Shown: positions 8,933-18,101, counted from the first letter of the stretch. The stretch is 64,000 bases of DNA from Lysinibacillus sp. JNUCC-52 (GCF_015999545.1 NZ_CP065546.1:1054001-1118000), one strand, 5' to 3'. The notes: generated by a model from the letters alone, not told the origin. A program made the numbers and translations.

Positions 8933-9797
8933 GGTTTTCAAGCTCCTTTGTATTACGTTTTGATTTAGAACGCATTATGGCAACGACAAAGAATGTTACA
9001 AATATGGACAAAGCAATTGGTACCCAAATAAACCAATTACCGAAAGTAGCTAAAAAGTCAGGCTCCCATTCACCAAATGCCCACTCTGTTTCAGATAAAA
9101 ATTCGGCAATTATAGCAGTAACAGCAAGAATGACGGAGACAACGACTAATTTAGGTGTCACAATGGCTCCTATTGTATAGGTCATATTTTTGTTACGAGG
9201 TTTCATCCCTAGCAACGGTTCAATTTTGCCATACAAGCGCGGTACCAAATATAAAGTTGGTAATAGTGCGAATAAAATCCCTGAGAATAAAAGGTCATTT
9301 AAAAGTGAGACACCTTCAATAATGACGATACTTTCTGCTAAACCTGAAACAGCCTCAAATTCATCTACACCAACCCATACTTTCCCAATATCTACAATCG
9401 TACCTAATAAGTGATGGACTAGAAGCCCCGCCATGACGGCAAATGTAACTTGTCTACGGTTTAAAGGATTACGCACTAAAACGCCTGCAATATACATACC
9501 TAACGAAAAGGTAATAAATTTTTCTACTTCTCCAATACCACCAAATTGTCCGAGCATTAATTCACCAAATATAATTTCCCCAAGTGAAGCTCCAATCGCA
9601 GCATAAAAAGGATGGAACAAAATACACAACGTTAATGGAATAAAAGCAAAATATTCTACAGATAACTCAATAAACCCTAATTGTAGTGAGGGAATTAATT
9701 CTGTAAACATGTTTGATAAGCCGTAAAGTGACATTGATAACACGAATACCATCATTTTTTGTGATTGCGTTAATTGATACGGGCGCTGAATTGACAT
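8925..9797 (-). CDS. Probable dedicated ECF transporter S component
   Basis: 290 residues with roughly seven or eight hydrophobic segments, larger than the usual six-helix S component of about 180-200. It begins after a strong AAGGAGGT site. The central part, with a polar loop (IGASLGEIIFGELMLGQFGG) between helices, resembles other substrate-capture membrane subunits. Position first in an operon with fused ATPase and T component is the main reason for the call. The C-terminal 60 residues add two more helices and a basic tail. I cannot name the ligand; the divergent RpiR regulator suggests a phosphosugar or a sugar-like or nucleoside compound. Confidence 0.65.
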   Translation of the reverse strand: MSIQRPYQLTQSQKMMVFVLSMSLYGLSNMFTELIPSLQLGFIELSVEYFAFIPLTLCILFHPFYAAIGASLGEIIFGELMLGQFGGIGEVEKFITFSLGMYIAGVLVRNPLNRRQVTFAVMAGLLVHHLLGTIVDIGKVWVGVDEFEAVSGLAESIVIIEGVSLLNDLLFSGILFALLPTLYLVPRLYGKIEPLLGMKPRNKNMTYTIGAIVTPKLVVVSVILAVTAIIAEFLSETEWAFGEWEPDFLATFGNWFIWVPIALSIFVTFFVVAIMRSKSKRNTKELENLG

Positions 9798-9902
9798 TTT
9801 TTCTACCTCCTTCTATTAATAATCCCAATATATAGGAGTACTGTTAACGGAATATGGATCCATTGCAAAGGTTATGTAAATATTTTTTCAATTTTATTTA
9901 TT

Positions 9903-9920
9903 ATGAAAAATAATTTTCAT
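9903..9920. promoter_or_regulatory. Candidate RpiR operator palindrome
   Basis: ATGAAAA-ATAA-TTTTCAT is a perfect 7+7 inverted repeat in the divergent region, 46 bp before the rpiR start codon. RpiR-type proteins bind AT-rich palindromes with GAAA/TTTC halves. The position fits autoregulation and control of the ECF operon. Confidence 0.5.
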
Positions 9921-9965
9921 TTCAAAGAAAATATGTTTAAATGGAAGAAAGATTGGAGGCGTAAA

Positions 9966-10799
9966 ATGGAGCAAAAACTTTTTGAGGATCAACATTTAAC
10001 ACCAAATGAAAAGACAATCGCAGATTTTATTGCAAAAATGGGTATGACCGTATTAACGTATACGGAAGATGAAATTGCCAAGTCACTACAAATAAGCAAT
10101 GCTACTGTTTCACGTTTTTGGCGTAAAATAGGCTTTAAAAACTTTAAAGATTATAAAAACAACTATAAAGAAACGATGGATATTTCACCTGCAAACAAGT
10201 TAGGTAATATTATGGAACAAGTTAGTTCAACAACTATACATGCGCAAATGATGACAATGAGTGTAAAGCATTTAGAGCTCACACTAGCTCAATATAATGC
10301 TGAAGATTTTCAGAAAGCGGTACAGTCCATCGTCAAGGCGAAAACAATTTATATTTATAGCCCAGGCCCATCAGAAGGTTTAGGAAACTTATTAAATTAT
10401 CGATTATCTCGCTTTGGATTCAATATTCAGGTGTTGCCAAAAAGCGGACACGAAATATATGAATCTATGTTGCATTTCGGCTATGGGGACGTATTATTCA
10501 TGTTTGGGTTTGTGAAGCTCCATCCCGAATCTCGTGTTTTACTCGAACATGCAAAAAAACTTAATATGAAATCTATCGTTATGACGGATAGCATAGTATC
10601 GGATTTCAATATGCTCGCAGATCTACTACTATTTGCAAGTCGCGGCGAACTTTGGGAGTTCCATTCTATGATGGCACCAACATTTCTTATCGAAAATATT
10701 ATTATCGCTGTCGGTAAAGAAACGGCTGAACAATCAATGATGAAATTAGAAATGTTGGATTCGATAAGGAAAGAATATAAAGATTTGTTACCACGTTAA
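9966..10799 (+). CDS. MurR/RpiR-family transcriptional regulator
   Basis: 277 residues. The N-terminal 80 form the helix-turn-helix domain of the RpiR family (LTPNEKTIADFIAKMG, then SNATVSRFWRKIGFKNFKDYK). The middle and C-terminal parts form a SIS domain that binds phosphosugars (IYIYSPGPSEGLGNLLNYRL near 130). Start at 9966 follows GGAGG at 9955-9959; a longer frame from 9903 runs through the operator palindrome and has no ribosome site. It is transcribed away from the ECF-PHP operon and is the likely regulator of it, responding to a phosphorylated metabolite of the imported substrate. Confidence 0.88.
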   Translation: MEQKLFEDQHLTPNEKTIADFIAKMGMTVLTYTEDEIAKSLQISNATVSRFWRKIGFKNFKDYKNNYKETMDISPANKLGNIMEQVSSTTIHAQMMTMSVKHLELTLAQYNAEDFQKAVQSIVKAKTIYIYSPGPSEGLGNLLNYRLSRFGFNIQVLPKSGHEIYESMLHFGYGDVLFMFGFVKLHPESRVLLEHAKKLNMKSIVMTDSIVSDFNMLADLLLFASRGELWEFHSMMAPTFLIENIIIAVGKETAEQSMMKLEMLDSIRKEYKDLLPR

Positions 10800-10855
10800 C
10801 TGAACGTTTCAAATGCGAGTACTGACTAAATGCCATTTTAGAAAAATCCTTACAG

Positions 10856-10893
10856 AAAAAACGTTCATCCGGTTTGTGGATGAACGCTTTTTT
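10856..10893. terminator. Bidirectional terminator between rpiR and the cold-shock gene
   Basis: GTTCATCC / GGATGAAC stem extended by A and T tracts on both sides; T runs are present in both directions. It serves two convergent genes. Confidence 0.85.
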
Positions 10894-11158
10894 ATTTATT
10901 ACTAATTCCCTTTTCATCAAACAGGATTTCAACATTTTCAGCAACTTGCTTTTGATCAGTAGAATTGGGCTTTTCAATTAAATCAAAGGACACTTTTTGC
11001 CCTTGTTTAAGAAATCTATAGCCGTCAGGAAATTGTTCTTTATTTGATAAAATCGAGCTAAAGTGAACAAAAACATGATTTCCATCTTCACCATTCAGCA
11101 TTATACGACCATACCCCTTTTCTTCTTTAAACCATTTAACAATTCCCTCTCGTTTCAT
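10892..11158 (-). CDS. Cold-shock-domain protein
   Basis: 88 residues, a little longer than the usual 65-70 of CspA-type proteins because of a longer loop and tail. The nucleic-acid-binding motifs are present: KGYGRI (14-19, RNP1-like) and VFVHF (29-33, RNP2). The opening KREGIVKWF replaces the common MxGxVKWF. It would bind single-stranded RNA or DNA and act as an RNA chaperone or antiterminator. The gene stands alone and ends in the shared terminator. The divergence from housekeeping Csps suggests a specialised copy. Confidence 0.88.
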   Translation of the reverse strand: MKREGIVKWFKEEKGYGRIMLNGEDGNHVFVHFSSILSNKEQFPDGYRFLKQGQKVSFDLIEKPNSTDQKQVAENVEILFDEKGISNK

Positions 11159-11295
11159 ATTTTATCAACCACCTATTTTTAAATTCACTTATTTACCTTC
11201 ATTTTATAAAAAAAGCAAGGAGCTAGTAAAAACCTTTCCAAAAATTCAGGCGTATATATAATCTTTTTATGTTGAATACATAAATTTTTCACTAC

Positions 11296-11853
11296 CTATT
11301 TATAAAGAGGATTTCCTAAAGTCGCTAAATCGGCTAATGGGATCTGTTTTACAATTTCATAGCCGTTCCCTTCACCTTTAGGCTTTACAATAACCATTCC
11401 CATATTCGAAATTTTCCCTAGTCCAATCCCACTTGGAAAGCTATGCGCTATAATAACTTGATTTGTGCCATGGGGCGGTATTTTTTCTAGTTGAGATTGG
11501 CTATTCTTCAAAATTTGCTGCTGCTCTATAGAGGATATATTCCCTCCTAGTTTATTAATTTCAAACCAAAAAGGATTAATTTGAATATACATTGCTGGAA
11601 ATGCAAGCTGCGCTGTCTCAACTGTTCTACACATTGGGCTAGCAATAATGGGCGAATTAATTGGGATTTGCCAATAACGAAGCATTTGTCCAAAGTAAAC
11701 GGCTTCTCTCCGACCGTAATCTGATAAATTTCGTTGCGTATAACAGTATTGAAAATTAAAATATGGCTGGTCTTTACCAACTGTTGCTTCTCCATGTCTC
11801 ACATATAAATTGTAGCCTCCTGCTCTCAGTAAATTAAGAATTGGCTGTTCCAA
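11296..11853 (-). CDS. Histidine phosphatase family protein
   Basis: 185 residues. The catalytic RHGE motif is at 19-22, a second arginine lies in SPMCRTVETA near 75, and the second histidine is in AHSFP near 139. This is the phosphoglycerate-mutase-like fold of branch 1. Start is TTG, supported by AGGAGG 8 nt upstream. The N terminus before RHG is longer than in cobalamin or phosphoglycerate enzymes, and no signal peptide is visible, so it is probably a cytosolic phosphatase of unknown substrate. It stands alone with nothing informative beside it. Confidence 0.78.
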   Translation of the reverse strand: MEQPILNLLRAGGYNLYVRHGEATVGKDQPYFNFQYCYTQRNLSDYGRREAVYFGQMLRYWQIPINSPIIASPMCRTVETAQLAFPAMYIQINPFWFEINKLGGNISSIEQQQILKNSQSQLEKIPPHGTNQVIIAHSFPSGIGLGKISNMGMVIVKPKGEGNGYEIVKQIPLADLATLGNPLYK

Positions 11854-11954
11854 CTTCTTTTCCTCCTATCCTACGTTAAAGATTTACTGCTAATATATGA
11901 CTTACATAGTTCATTACATGAGAATATTCGTAACCTGTAAATTTACTCCAAAAC

Positions 11955-11983
11955 AAAAAGCCCCCTACTTTATATAGGGAGCT
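11955..11983 (-). terminator. Terminator of the GHKL kinase gene
   Basis: AGCCCCCTA / TAGGGAGCT stem with a short AT loop; on the minus strand five T residues follow. Confidence 0.8.
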
Positions 11984-12044
11984 AAACCAGATGTTTATGA
12001 GGCTCTATTCTTGCATCACATGCACTTATCTGCACTACTTCATT

Positions 12045-13352
12045 TTACTTTAAAGGGATAATTACAGTCGCTGTCGTTTCTAATTCTGATGTCGATTGTA
12101 TAGAGATGTTACCATTATATTTTTTGACAACTTCTTTCACGATAAATAACCCTTGCCCTCTAATTTTACCGAATTCAGGTTTTTTTGTTGTAAAGCCTTG
12201 TTTATATATTTGAGCCGGCTCAGATATTGCCGGTCCTGTATTTATAATTTCAAAAACATACTTCATTTCATCGGCGTGACAACAAATGGTCATTTTACGT
12301 TCATTCTCTGGCAATTCGGTTGTGGCATCAATGGCGTTATCGATTAAATTCGATAGTAACTTAATTAGATCCGTTGTTTTAATCTTATTAAAAGCATTTT
12401 GTGAAACGGATATATCCATCTCAATATTATGATTTTGGGCTGCAAGCTTTTTCGTTTGCAACAAGATGGAAAGCCCAGGATGATTAATATTTAATTTTAG
12501 TGATTTAATGGCCTGTACATCTTTAGATAATGATGATAAATATTGCTTTGCTTGCTCTTGCTCCCCTAATTGCAGAAGCCCATGTAAAACTTGTATATGG
12601 TTAGTAAAGTCATGTCGCAATGAAGATACAGAGGTAATTAACGCTTTTATTTCAGCTTGATATGTATCTTCAGTTACACCTACTTCTTTTGTTACTTCTT
12701 TTTGATACCATCTTTGTAAAAAGAAGAAAGAAGCAATAACGATTAAAATAAACAGTCCATTGTAAATAAACATAAGTAAATTATTTTCTAGAACTTTACC
12801 TTTAATGCCATTAACTTTATCAGCACCTATATCAATGCCGAGATAGCCAATAATTTGTCCATTTTCATTCTTAATAGGAGCTCCTACAGAAAGATAATCA
12901 CCATGATTAGGATCCTCAATTACATTCGTAACATACGTAGATCCTTGATATGCTTGCTTAATTTGCTTTTCAGGCACAGTGCAAATTTGTCCTATTTCAA
13001 ACCCTTCTGTGTAGTGATCTGGCACACCAGCAATCAACGCTTTAGACACTTTAGGATTATCAATTTCTAATGTATACACAAATAAAGCACCCAGTTTTTC
13101 TCTTGCATCATTTAAGTAGCTTCTTAATTCCCAATAATCTTTGCTTTCCACAGGATTATTTAAAAATTGCTCATACTGCTTGATATCGATTGATGATGCA
13201 ATAGATATTGCCGCTTCCAAACTTTGGTTAGCAATGGACTCTTCTACAGTTTTTTTCATCTTCACATAAGAAGTGACTACATTTAAGCTTGTGAACAGTG
13301 ATAATAATACTGTCGCTAATACTAATATAAGTTTAATTTTTCGTTTTTTCAT
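12045..13352 (-). CDS. Membrane sensor histidine kinase with GHKL domain
   Basis: 435 residues: transmembrane helix at about 6-29, an extracellular sensing region of some 160 residues with Cache-like features (GDYLSVGAPI, GYLGIDIGADK), a second helix near 197-213, then a Spo0B-type helical hairpin with LRHDFTNHIQVLHGLLQLGE, in which the His is the likely phosphoacceptor. The ATPase domain has NLIDNAIDA (N box) and GQGLFIVKEV (G box). This arrangement is that of CitA/DcuS or AgrC-like kinases. No response regulator is adjacent on either side, so it is an orphan by position. The signal is unknown; a carboxylate or peptide is possible. Confidence 0.85.
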   Translation of the reverse strand: MKKRKIKLILVLATVLLSLFTSLNVVTSYVKMKKTVEESIANQSLEAAISIASSIDIKQYEQFLNNPVESKDYWELRSYLNDAREKLGALFVYTLEIDNPKVSKALIAGVPDHYTEGFEIGQICTVPEKQIKQAYQGSTYVTNVIEDPNHGDYLSVGAPIKNENGQIIGYLGIDIGADKVNGIKGKVLENNLLMFIYNGLFILIVIASFFFLQRWYQKEVTKEVGVTEDTYQAEIKALITSVSSLRHDFTNHIQVLHGLLQLGEQEQAKQYLSSLSKDVQAIKSLKLNINHPGLSILLQTKKLAAQNHNIEMDISVSQNAFNKIKTTDLIKLLSNLIDNAIDATTELPENERKMTICCHADEMKYVFEIINTGPAISEPAQIYKQGFTTKKPEFGKIRGQGLFIVKEVVKKYNGNISIQSTSELETTATVIIPLK

Positions 13353-13671
13353 ACAAACTGGTACTTCCTCATCTACTGTATTAAATAATTAACATATATG
13401 AATTTACTACTGTAACAAATAATTATACGATAACTGCAATAATATTATACTATAGTAATTTTCGTTTTTTCATAATTGTTTTTAAAAAAATCCTTAAAAA
13501 TATAACTTTTATATAAGTCTATTTTTTAATACAATTTTAAATTATTATATTATAAAAAATAATTTTTCTTTCGAAAGTCGAAATAGCAATAAAACGAAGG
13601 GAGAATAGCCCAACAAAAGTTATGCCATTCCCCCCTATTATTCTATTAAATTATAAACTAAGCATGGCGAA
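13353..13671. other. AT-rich intergenic interval with weak hairpin
   Basis: No gene is visible. It should contain the kinase promoter. A GGGAGAATAGC / GCCATTCCCCC imperfect stem (13599-13634) lies 38 bp past the stop of the C45 gene and may end that gene's transcript; no strong T run follows. Confidence 0.4.
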
Positions 13672-14706
13672 TTAGATAGCCAGAAGTATTTTTCCTTTTA
13701 TCGTTGTCGGAAGAAGAAGGTTACCCCTAATAAATTGATGTAGTGAAAACGTATGTGGTTCGCTATTTTCGCCAATCCCCACAATGACTTCAAGTTGATT
13801 TGGTGAGTATACGACTGTGTGTAATGTACCAAAGTATTGTTTATATTGTTTAAAAAATAGTGGTGAATTTCCATCATTAAAATGATAAAAAGCAGATAAA
13901 GCAGTTGGGCATGCATTTGCTATAAAGCGATTGATATCGTGCTTGCGTTGTATCGAATTTTCAATATATGCTTTATTTTTCTCTTTCAATTTTTGCGATT
14001 CAAAATGATTTGTACAAGAAAATAAATGTTCTGCACAAACAATTTGCTCCGTTGGGGTAGCCTCTACCACAACCATTTTCCCACTTGTATCTGTCATAGA
14101 GTAGTTGTAGCAATAACGATGAGGGATTTTTTTTAGTTGTGAAATAGCTTCCTCAATATTTTTACACTTTTCCAGTAATATTCGAACAATCGTTGAGGCA
14201 AGAAAGCCCTCTCCTTCCCATTGATTATTTACAAAGTGAAGTCCTACAACGAGCCCTTTTTCATTCATTCCATCTAGCCTACCAATTATTTGCTGGCTAA
14301 ATCCAACACTTGCATACCCTTCTGATGGATTAGAAAAAACGAGTCTTGCATCATATAAAGAAGGGCTAAAATCATAATTTCTCACATAAAACTCATCAAG
14401 CGCAAACGACGTACATCCCATTTCTGGAAATGTCATATTATATCCACTATACATTTTGATAATGGATTCATATGGCAGATTTAACCCCGAAGCTAAGCCT
14501 TTTATCTCCTCCAAAAGATTTGGCAAAACAACCTGTAATTCCTCTTGAGCCTTTTGTGCATTACAATTAGTTGATAAAGCAAGCAGTAGTTCCTCCTGCG
14601 CTAAATGAGCAGATTCTTGTATTTCCTTACATTGTTGGAGACCTATATCATAAGCATCTCCTATTAATGAAACGACATGCACTTCTAATTCTTCGTATTT
14701 TTTCAA
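13672..14706 (-). CDS. C45-family autoproteolytic acyltransferase/hydrolase
   Basis: 344 residues, matching the penicillin acyltransferase-like (AAT, peptidase C45) Ntn-hydrolase group. The expected self-cleavage site is MGCTSF with Cys98, which would become the N-terminal nucleophile after removal of the first 97 residues. Downstream pieces fit the fold: FYVRNYDFSP, RLDGMNEKGLVVGLH and ATPTEQIV near 215. Start is TTG with AGGAGG 8 nt upstream. No signal peptide is seen, so it is cytosolic. It may hydrolyse an N-acyl amino acid or amide, or transfer acyl groups. It stands alone, and no natural-product genes are near. Confidence 0.8.
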   Translation of the reverse strand: MKKYEELEVHVVSLIGDAYDIGLQQCKEIQESAHLAQEELLLALSTNCNAQKAQEELQVVLPNLLEEIKGLASGLNLPYESIIKMYSGYNMTFPEMGCTSFALDEFYVRNYDFSPSLYDARLVFSNPSEGYASVGFSQQIIGRLDGMNEKGLVVGLHFVNNQWEGEGFLASTIVRILLEKCKNIEEAISQLKKIPHRYCYNYSMTDTSGKMVVVEATPTEQIVCAEHLFSCTNHFESQKLKEKNKAYIENSIQRKHDINRFIANACPTALSAFYHFNDGNSPLFFKQYKQYFGTLHTVVYSPNQLEVIVGIGENSEPHTFSLHQFIRGNLLLPTTIKGKILLAI

Positions 14707-14794
14707 TTTGCATACCTCCTATACTCCAATCGGATGTTCCTATTATCGTAATCCTTCAAGTAACTGGAAGGTCAAGAGGCATCGCTATCGAAAT

Positions 14795-14829
14795 AAAAAA
14801 AGTTGTCTTCCTTAGAAGAAGACAACTTT
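14795..14829 (-). terminator. Terminator of the DUF1540 gene
   Basis: AGTTGTCTTC / GAAGACAACT perfect stem followed on the minus strand by seven T residues. Confidence 0.85.
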
Positions 14830-14928
14830 CAAAGTGACCAATTCATTAATTATAAGGTAAAGATAAATTATTTAAATATTGCCTTTAATTCTCTATTTAC
14901 AATAATTTAAACAACCTATACCCATCAT

Positions 14929-15156
14929 CTAGAGCTTTTCTTTTGCTTTAGATTTGAATGTTTTACAACACGTATCTGATGATTGACTTGCCGCCTCTTT
15001 AGACATCGACAACTCAAAATCAGAAGCAAACTCTGCATCATGTTTGTTATCGATACGTTTATCCATATCGATTGCTATCTTTTCTGCACCACAAAAATTA
15101 CCTTTGGCATGGAAAACACAATTTGATACAGCACAGCTTACTTGAACATTCGGCAT
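14929..15156 (-). CDS. DUF1540 domain-containing small protein
   Basis: 75 residues, Cys-rich. Cysteines at 8, 13, 22, 63 and 64 follow the DUF1540 arrangement (V-x-C-x4-C-x8-C, then a terminal pair), suggesting metal binding. The central part is acidic and polar. Such proteins are common in spore formers and clostridia; their role is not established. The ATG follows a GGGGTGG site. It has its own terminator and is transcribed alone. Confidence 0.8.
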   Translation of the reverse strand: MPNVQVSCAVSNCVFHAKGNFCGAEKIAIDMDKRIDNKHDAEFASDFELSMSKEAASQSSDTCCKTFKSKAKEKL

Positions 15157-15307
15157 AACTATCCACCCCTTGTGATTGGTCTAGAAAAATATAGATACGT
15201 AAATCTAATCCATACTCTTCATTAAGTATTTTGTCCAATCCAAGCGTTTTTACAAGCAAAGCACGAAAATAACTTCATTTAATTGTTTAGTGTAAATCAA
15301 AAATAAT

Positions 15308-15329
15308 GGGAATGTAGCTCAGTTAGATA
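15308..15329 (+). other. tRNA 5'-end-like fragment
   Basis: GGGAATGTAGCTCAGTTAG looks like the acceptor strand, T8-A9 and D-arm start of a tRNA. The rest of a tRNA is missing: the sequence passes straight into a long inverted repeat. It may be a relic of recombination at a tRNA gene, or chance similarity. Confidence 0.4.
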
Positions 15330-15332
15330 CAC

Positions 15333-15390
15333 GCAACACAAAAGACGCAAAACTTACGTTTGAGCGTAGTTTGCGCCTTTTGGGTTGTGC
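15333..15390. repeat. Long imperfect hairpin after the orphan gerA gene
   Basis: About 26 bp on each side pair with few mismatches (GCAACACAAAAGACGCAAA with TTTGCGCCTTTTGGGTTGTGC) around a small TTTGAG loop. It starts 13 bp beyond the stop of the gerA-like gene. No clear T run follows in either direction, so it is not a textbook terminator, though it could act as one or protect mRNA. Confidence 0.6.
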
Positions 15391-15403
15391 TAAAAAATTA
15401 TCG

Positions 15404-16867
15404 TTAATTTTTCCTCGAAGATGAACGAGTTTTATCTTGTGTTTGTAAAAATGCAGGCCTTTTACTATTTCCATTTGGAGCAAGACGTATTAATGATTTT
15501 TTAAAATCAGGCCAACTTAAATTGGCGGCAATATTTAAGTATGGAACACTTAATACACGTATATTTGCCACATAAACAAGAATGAAGAACACGGCCATGA
15601 AGAAACCAAATAAGCCAAAAAAAGCAGCCATAAAGATAACAAATAAGCGGAAAATACTCATGGCAGTTACAAACGATTGATTAACTAGTGTATATGCCGA
15701 AATACTGGAAATGGCAATTACGACAATCATTGATGGACTGGTAATACCTGCCTTGATTGCTGCATCTCCAATAATTAAACCACCCACAACACTCATGGTT
15801 CCACTCAATAGAGATGGTAAGCGGAGACTTGCCTCGCGGAATATTTCAAACATAAATAACATAAGTAATATTTCCAATAAAGTAGGAAAAGGCAGTCCTG
15901 TTCTTGATTGCACAATGGTTGCTAAAACTAGTATTGGCAATTGCTCCTGATGGTAGGTCGATAAAGCCAACCAAAAACCTGGTGCAAGCATACTTATTAA
16001 TATACCTACAATTCGCAGGAGGCGCTCAAGAGAGCTTACAAAAACAGGATATTCATTATCCTCCCCCGATTTAAAGAGTAAAAAAATATTAGGTGGGGTA
16101 ATAATCGCATAGGATACCCCATCAACTAAAATAATAATACGGCCTCTACTTAATGCTTGTATTGCAAAATCAGGCCGACCAGTATAATCATGATGTGGCA
16201 AAATCTTTGCTGTATTTTCTACTCTCTCCATCAATATGTCGCCACTAAACACAACATCTGTATCTACTTTACGTAATTGCTTTCTAATTTCATCCACCAT
16301 AGTTTTATCTGTAATGTCGTCCATATAGAGAACAGCGACTGTTGTTTGAGACCGCTTGCCAATTTCCATCGTCTCTACACAAAATGATTTAGTTGGTAGT
16401 CGCTTACGAATTAAAGCAATATTAATAAATACATCTTCTATAAAATTGTCTCTCGGCCCTTTTATAATTACTTCTTCTGCTGTTTCTGAAGGCACTCGAT
16501 TCGGCTTTTTAGCAATTTTACTTGAAAATAAAATTTTCTCCTCTTCAAAGTAAAGTAATGCATAACCCGAAAACACACGACGAATAGCATCATCTGTATT
16601 TGATATTTTTTGGAAATTTGGAATGTGTAATTTATGTTTTAGCTGATCTTCTAGTGATGTTGGTGAGGCATCCTCGAAAAAAGCTTCAACTCGATCTATA
16701 ATAACCTTATTCAATAAAAACGGATCGAACATCGCATCACATGTAATAAAATGTACGTTATGTTGGTGAAAGGAATAGGATTGAAATTTTACGTCAGCAG
16801 AGAGTTTAAATAGTTCTTTTAACGTTTTTAATTCGAATTCTTGTTTCAATGATTGAATATTCCTCAT
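15404..16867 (-). CDS. Orphan spore germination protein, GerA A-subunit family
   Basis: 487 residues of the GerAA type: a large N-terminal hydrophilic region in two parts (about 1-270), then four or five membrane helices and a basic cytoplasmic tail (PNGNSKRP, SSSRKN). The family block around SRGRIIILVDGVSYAIITPP and the motif REASLRLP are present. A subunits normally form a receptor with B and C subunits in the inner spore membrane. No B or C gene is beside this one; a full operon is at 42.4-46.1 kb, so this copy may pair with those subunits or act alone. The ATG at 16867 has a poorly spaced ribosome site, so the start may be slightly different. Confidence 0.88.
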   Translation of the reverse strand: MRNIQSLKQEFELKTLKELFKLSADVKFQSYSFHQHNVHFITCDAMFDPFLLNKVIIDRVEAFFEDASPTSLEDQLKHKLHIPNFQKISNTDDAIRRVFSGYALLYFEEEKILFSSKIAKKPNRVPSETAEEVIIKGPRDNFIEDVFINIALIRKRLPTKSFCVETMEIGKRSQTTVAVLYMDDITDKTMVDEIRKQLRKVDTDVVFSGDILMERVENTAKILPHHDYTGRPDFAIQALSRGRIIILVDGVSYAIITPPNIFLLFKSGEDNEYPVFVSSLERLLRIVGILISMLAPGFWLALSTYHQEQLPILVLATIVQSRTGLPFPTLLEILLMLFMFEIFREASLRLPSLLSGTMSVVGGLIIGDAAIKAGITSPSMIVVIAISSISAYTLVNQSFVTAMSIFRLFVIFMAAFFGLFGFFMAVFFILVYVANIRVLSVPYLNIAANLSWPDFKKSLIRLAPNGNSKRPAFLQTQDKTRSSSRKN

Positions 16868-16987
16868 CTCCCACTCACTAGATTCATACTAAAATTCCAT
16901 AAACATATATTTCCCAATGCCCAATAAATTATGCAATATACACGTGATCTTTCATGGAAATTTTAATACATCGGAATTTCAATCATT

Positions 16988-17455
16988 TTAACTAATTAGT
17001 TTCTGTAAGTTCGCCATTTCAATAGCTGAGATTGCTGCATCATAGCCTTTATTCCCTGATTTTGTTCCAGCTCGTTCCACTGCCTGTTCAATATTTTCGG
17101 TTGTGACAACACCAAAAATAACTGGTACATTTGTAGCAAGAGACACATTTGCTATGCCTTTTGCTGATTCGTTACAAACATAATCATAATGTGTTGTAGA
17201 GCCACGAATAACTGTACCTAAACCAATAATGGCATCATATTTTTTTGTTTCAGCTAATTGTTTTGCGATAAATGGAATTTCGAATGCACCTGGTACCCAC
17301 GCAACATCAATTAACTCTTCGTCTACACCGTGACGCTTTAAGCCATCTAATGCGCCACTTAATAATTTACTTGTAATAAATTCATTGAATCGACCAACTA
17401 CTACCGCTATTTTTAAATCATTGCCGATCAATTGTGCTTCAAATGTTTTTCCCAT
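16988..17455 (-). CDS. ribH: 6,7-dimethyl-8-ribityllumazine synthase
   Basis: 155 residues, the standard length. It condenses the ribityl-aminouracil intermediate with dihydroxybutanone phosphate to give lumazine, the penultimate step of riboflavin synthesis. Family stretches are [20 protein letters not shown], the substrate loop PGAFEIP, and [21 protein letters not shown], which holds the catalytic His and the phosphate contacts. It probably assembles a 60-subunit shell, as in Bacillus. It is last in ribE-ribB-ribH, 16 bp after ribB, with GAGGAG at its start. Confidence 0.97.
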   Translation of the reverse strand: MGKTFEAQLIGNDLKIAVVVGRFNEFITSKLLSGALDGLKRHGVDEELIDVAWVPGAFEIPFIAKQLAETKKYDAIIGLGTVIRGSTTHYDYVCNESAKGIANVSLATNVPVIFGVVTTENIEQAVERAGTKSGNKGYDAAISAIEMANLQKLIS

Positions 17456-17471
17456 AATGAATTCTCCTCTT

Positions 17472-18101
17472 TTACACTGTAAGTGAATTTTTTCCTTGGA
17501 TTTGTTGACGGCGATATGCTGCTAATGCATCAATCGATATCATTTTTAATTGGTGTTTTTTTGCATATTTAACTAAATCATCGAAGCGTAACATTTCACC
17601 ATCATCCCCCATAATTTCACAAATTACGCCCGCTTGTATGCTTTGGCAAAGCTTCGCTAAATCGATAGTAGCCTCAGTATGTCCTCTGCGTTCTAACACA
17701 CCATTTTCCTTTGCTATCAGGGGAAATACATGACCAGGTCTACGAAAATCAGTCGCTTGCGCTTGTGACGCTAGCATTTTCTGAATCGTCAATGCACGTT
17801 CATAGGCGCTAATACCTGTTTTTGTATCTATATAATCAATACTTACGGTAAATGCCGTTTGATGATTGTCTGTATTATTTACGACCATTGGAGGCAATGC
17901 TAATTGTTGTGCAAGCTGCTGTGAAATCGGCGTACAAATAAGCCCTCTTCCATATGTAGCCATAAAGTTTATCGTTTCTGGTGTCATAAACTCTGCAAGG
18001 GCAAGTAAATCCCCTTCATTTTCACGGTCTTCATCGTCCACGACAACAATCATTTTGCCTTGTTTTAAATCTGCAATTGCTTCTTCAATTGAATGTAGCA
18101 A
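17472..18101 (-). CDS. ribB: 3,4-dihydroxy-2-butanone-4-phosphate synthase (stand-alone RibB)
   Basis: 209 residues. The active-site loop [11 protein letters not shown], the segment RPGHVFPL and the late [11 protein letters not shown] identify RibB, which makes the four-carbon unit of riboflavin from ribulose 5-phosphate. In most Bacillus rib operons this domain is fused to GTP cyclohydrolase II (RibA); here the chain stops after the RibB domain and no RibA sequence follows. The TTG at 18101 is the likely start, with AGGAGG 8 nt upstream; a GTG at 18110 overlaps that site. ribA must be elsewhere if the pathway is complete. Confidence 0.95.
   Translation of the reverse strand: MLHSIEEAIADLKQGKMIVVVDDEDRENEGDLLALAEFMTPETINFMATYGRGLICTPISQQLAQQLALPPMVVNNTDNHQTAFTVSIDYIDTKTGISAYERALTIQKMLASQAQATDFRRPGHVFPLIAKENGVLERRGHTEATIDLAKLCQSIQAGVICEIMGDDGEMLRFDDLVKYAKKHQLKMISIDALAAYRRQQIQGKNSLTV

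Noticed and set aside
8977-9414. Plus-strand frames of 67 and 74 codons
   Set aside because: They are shadows of the S-component gene on the other strand.
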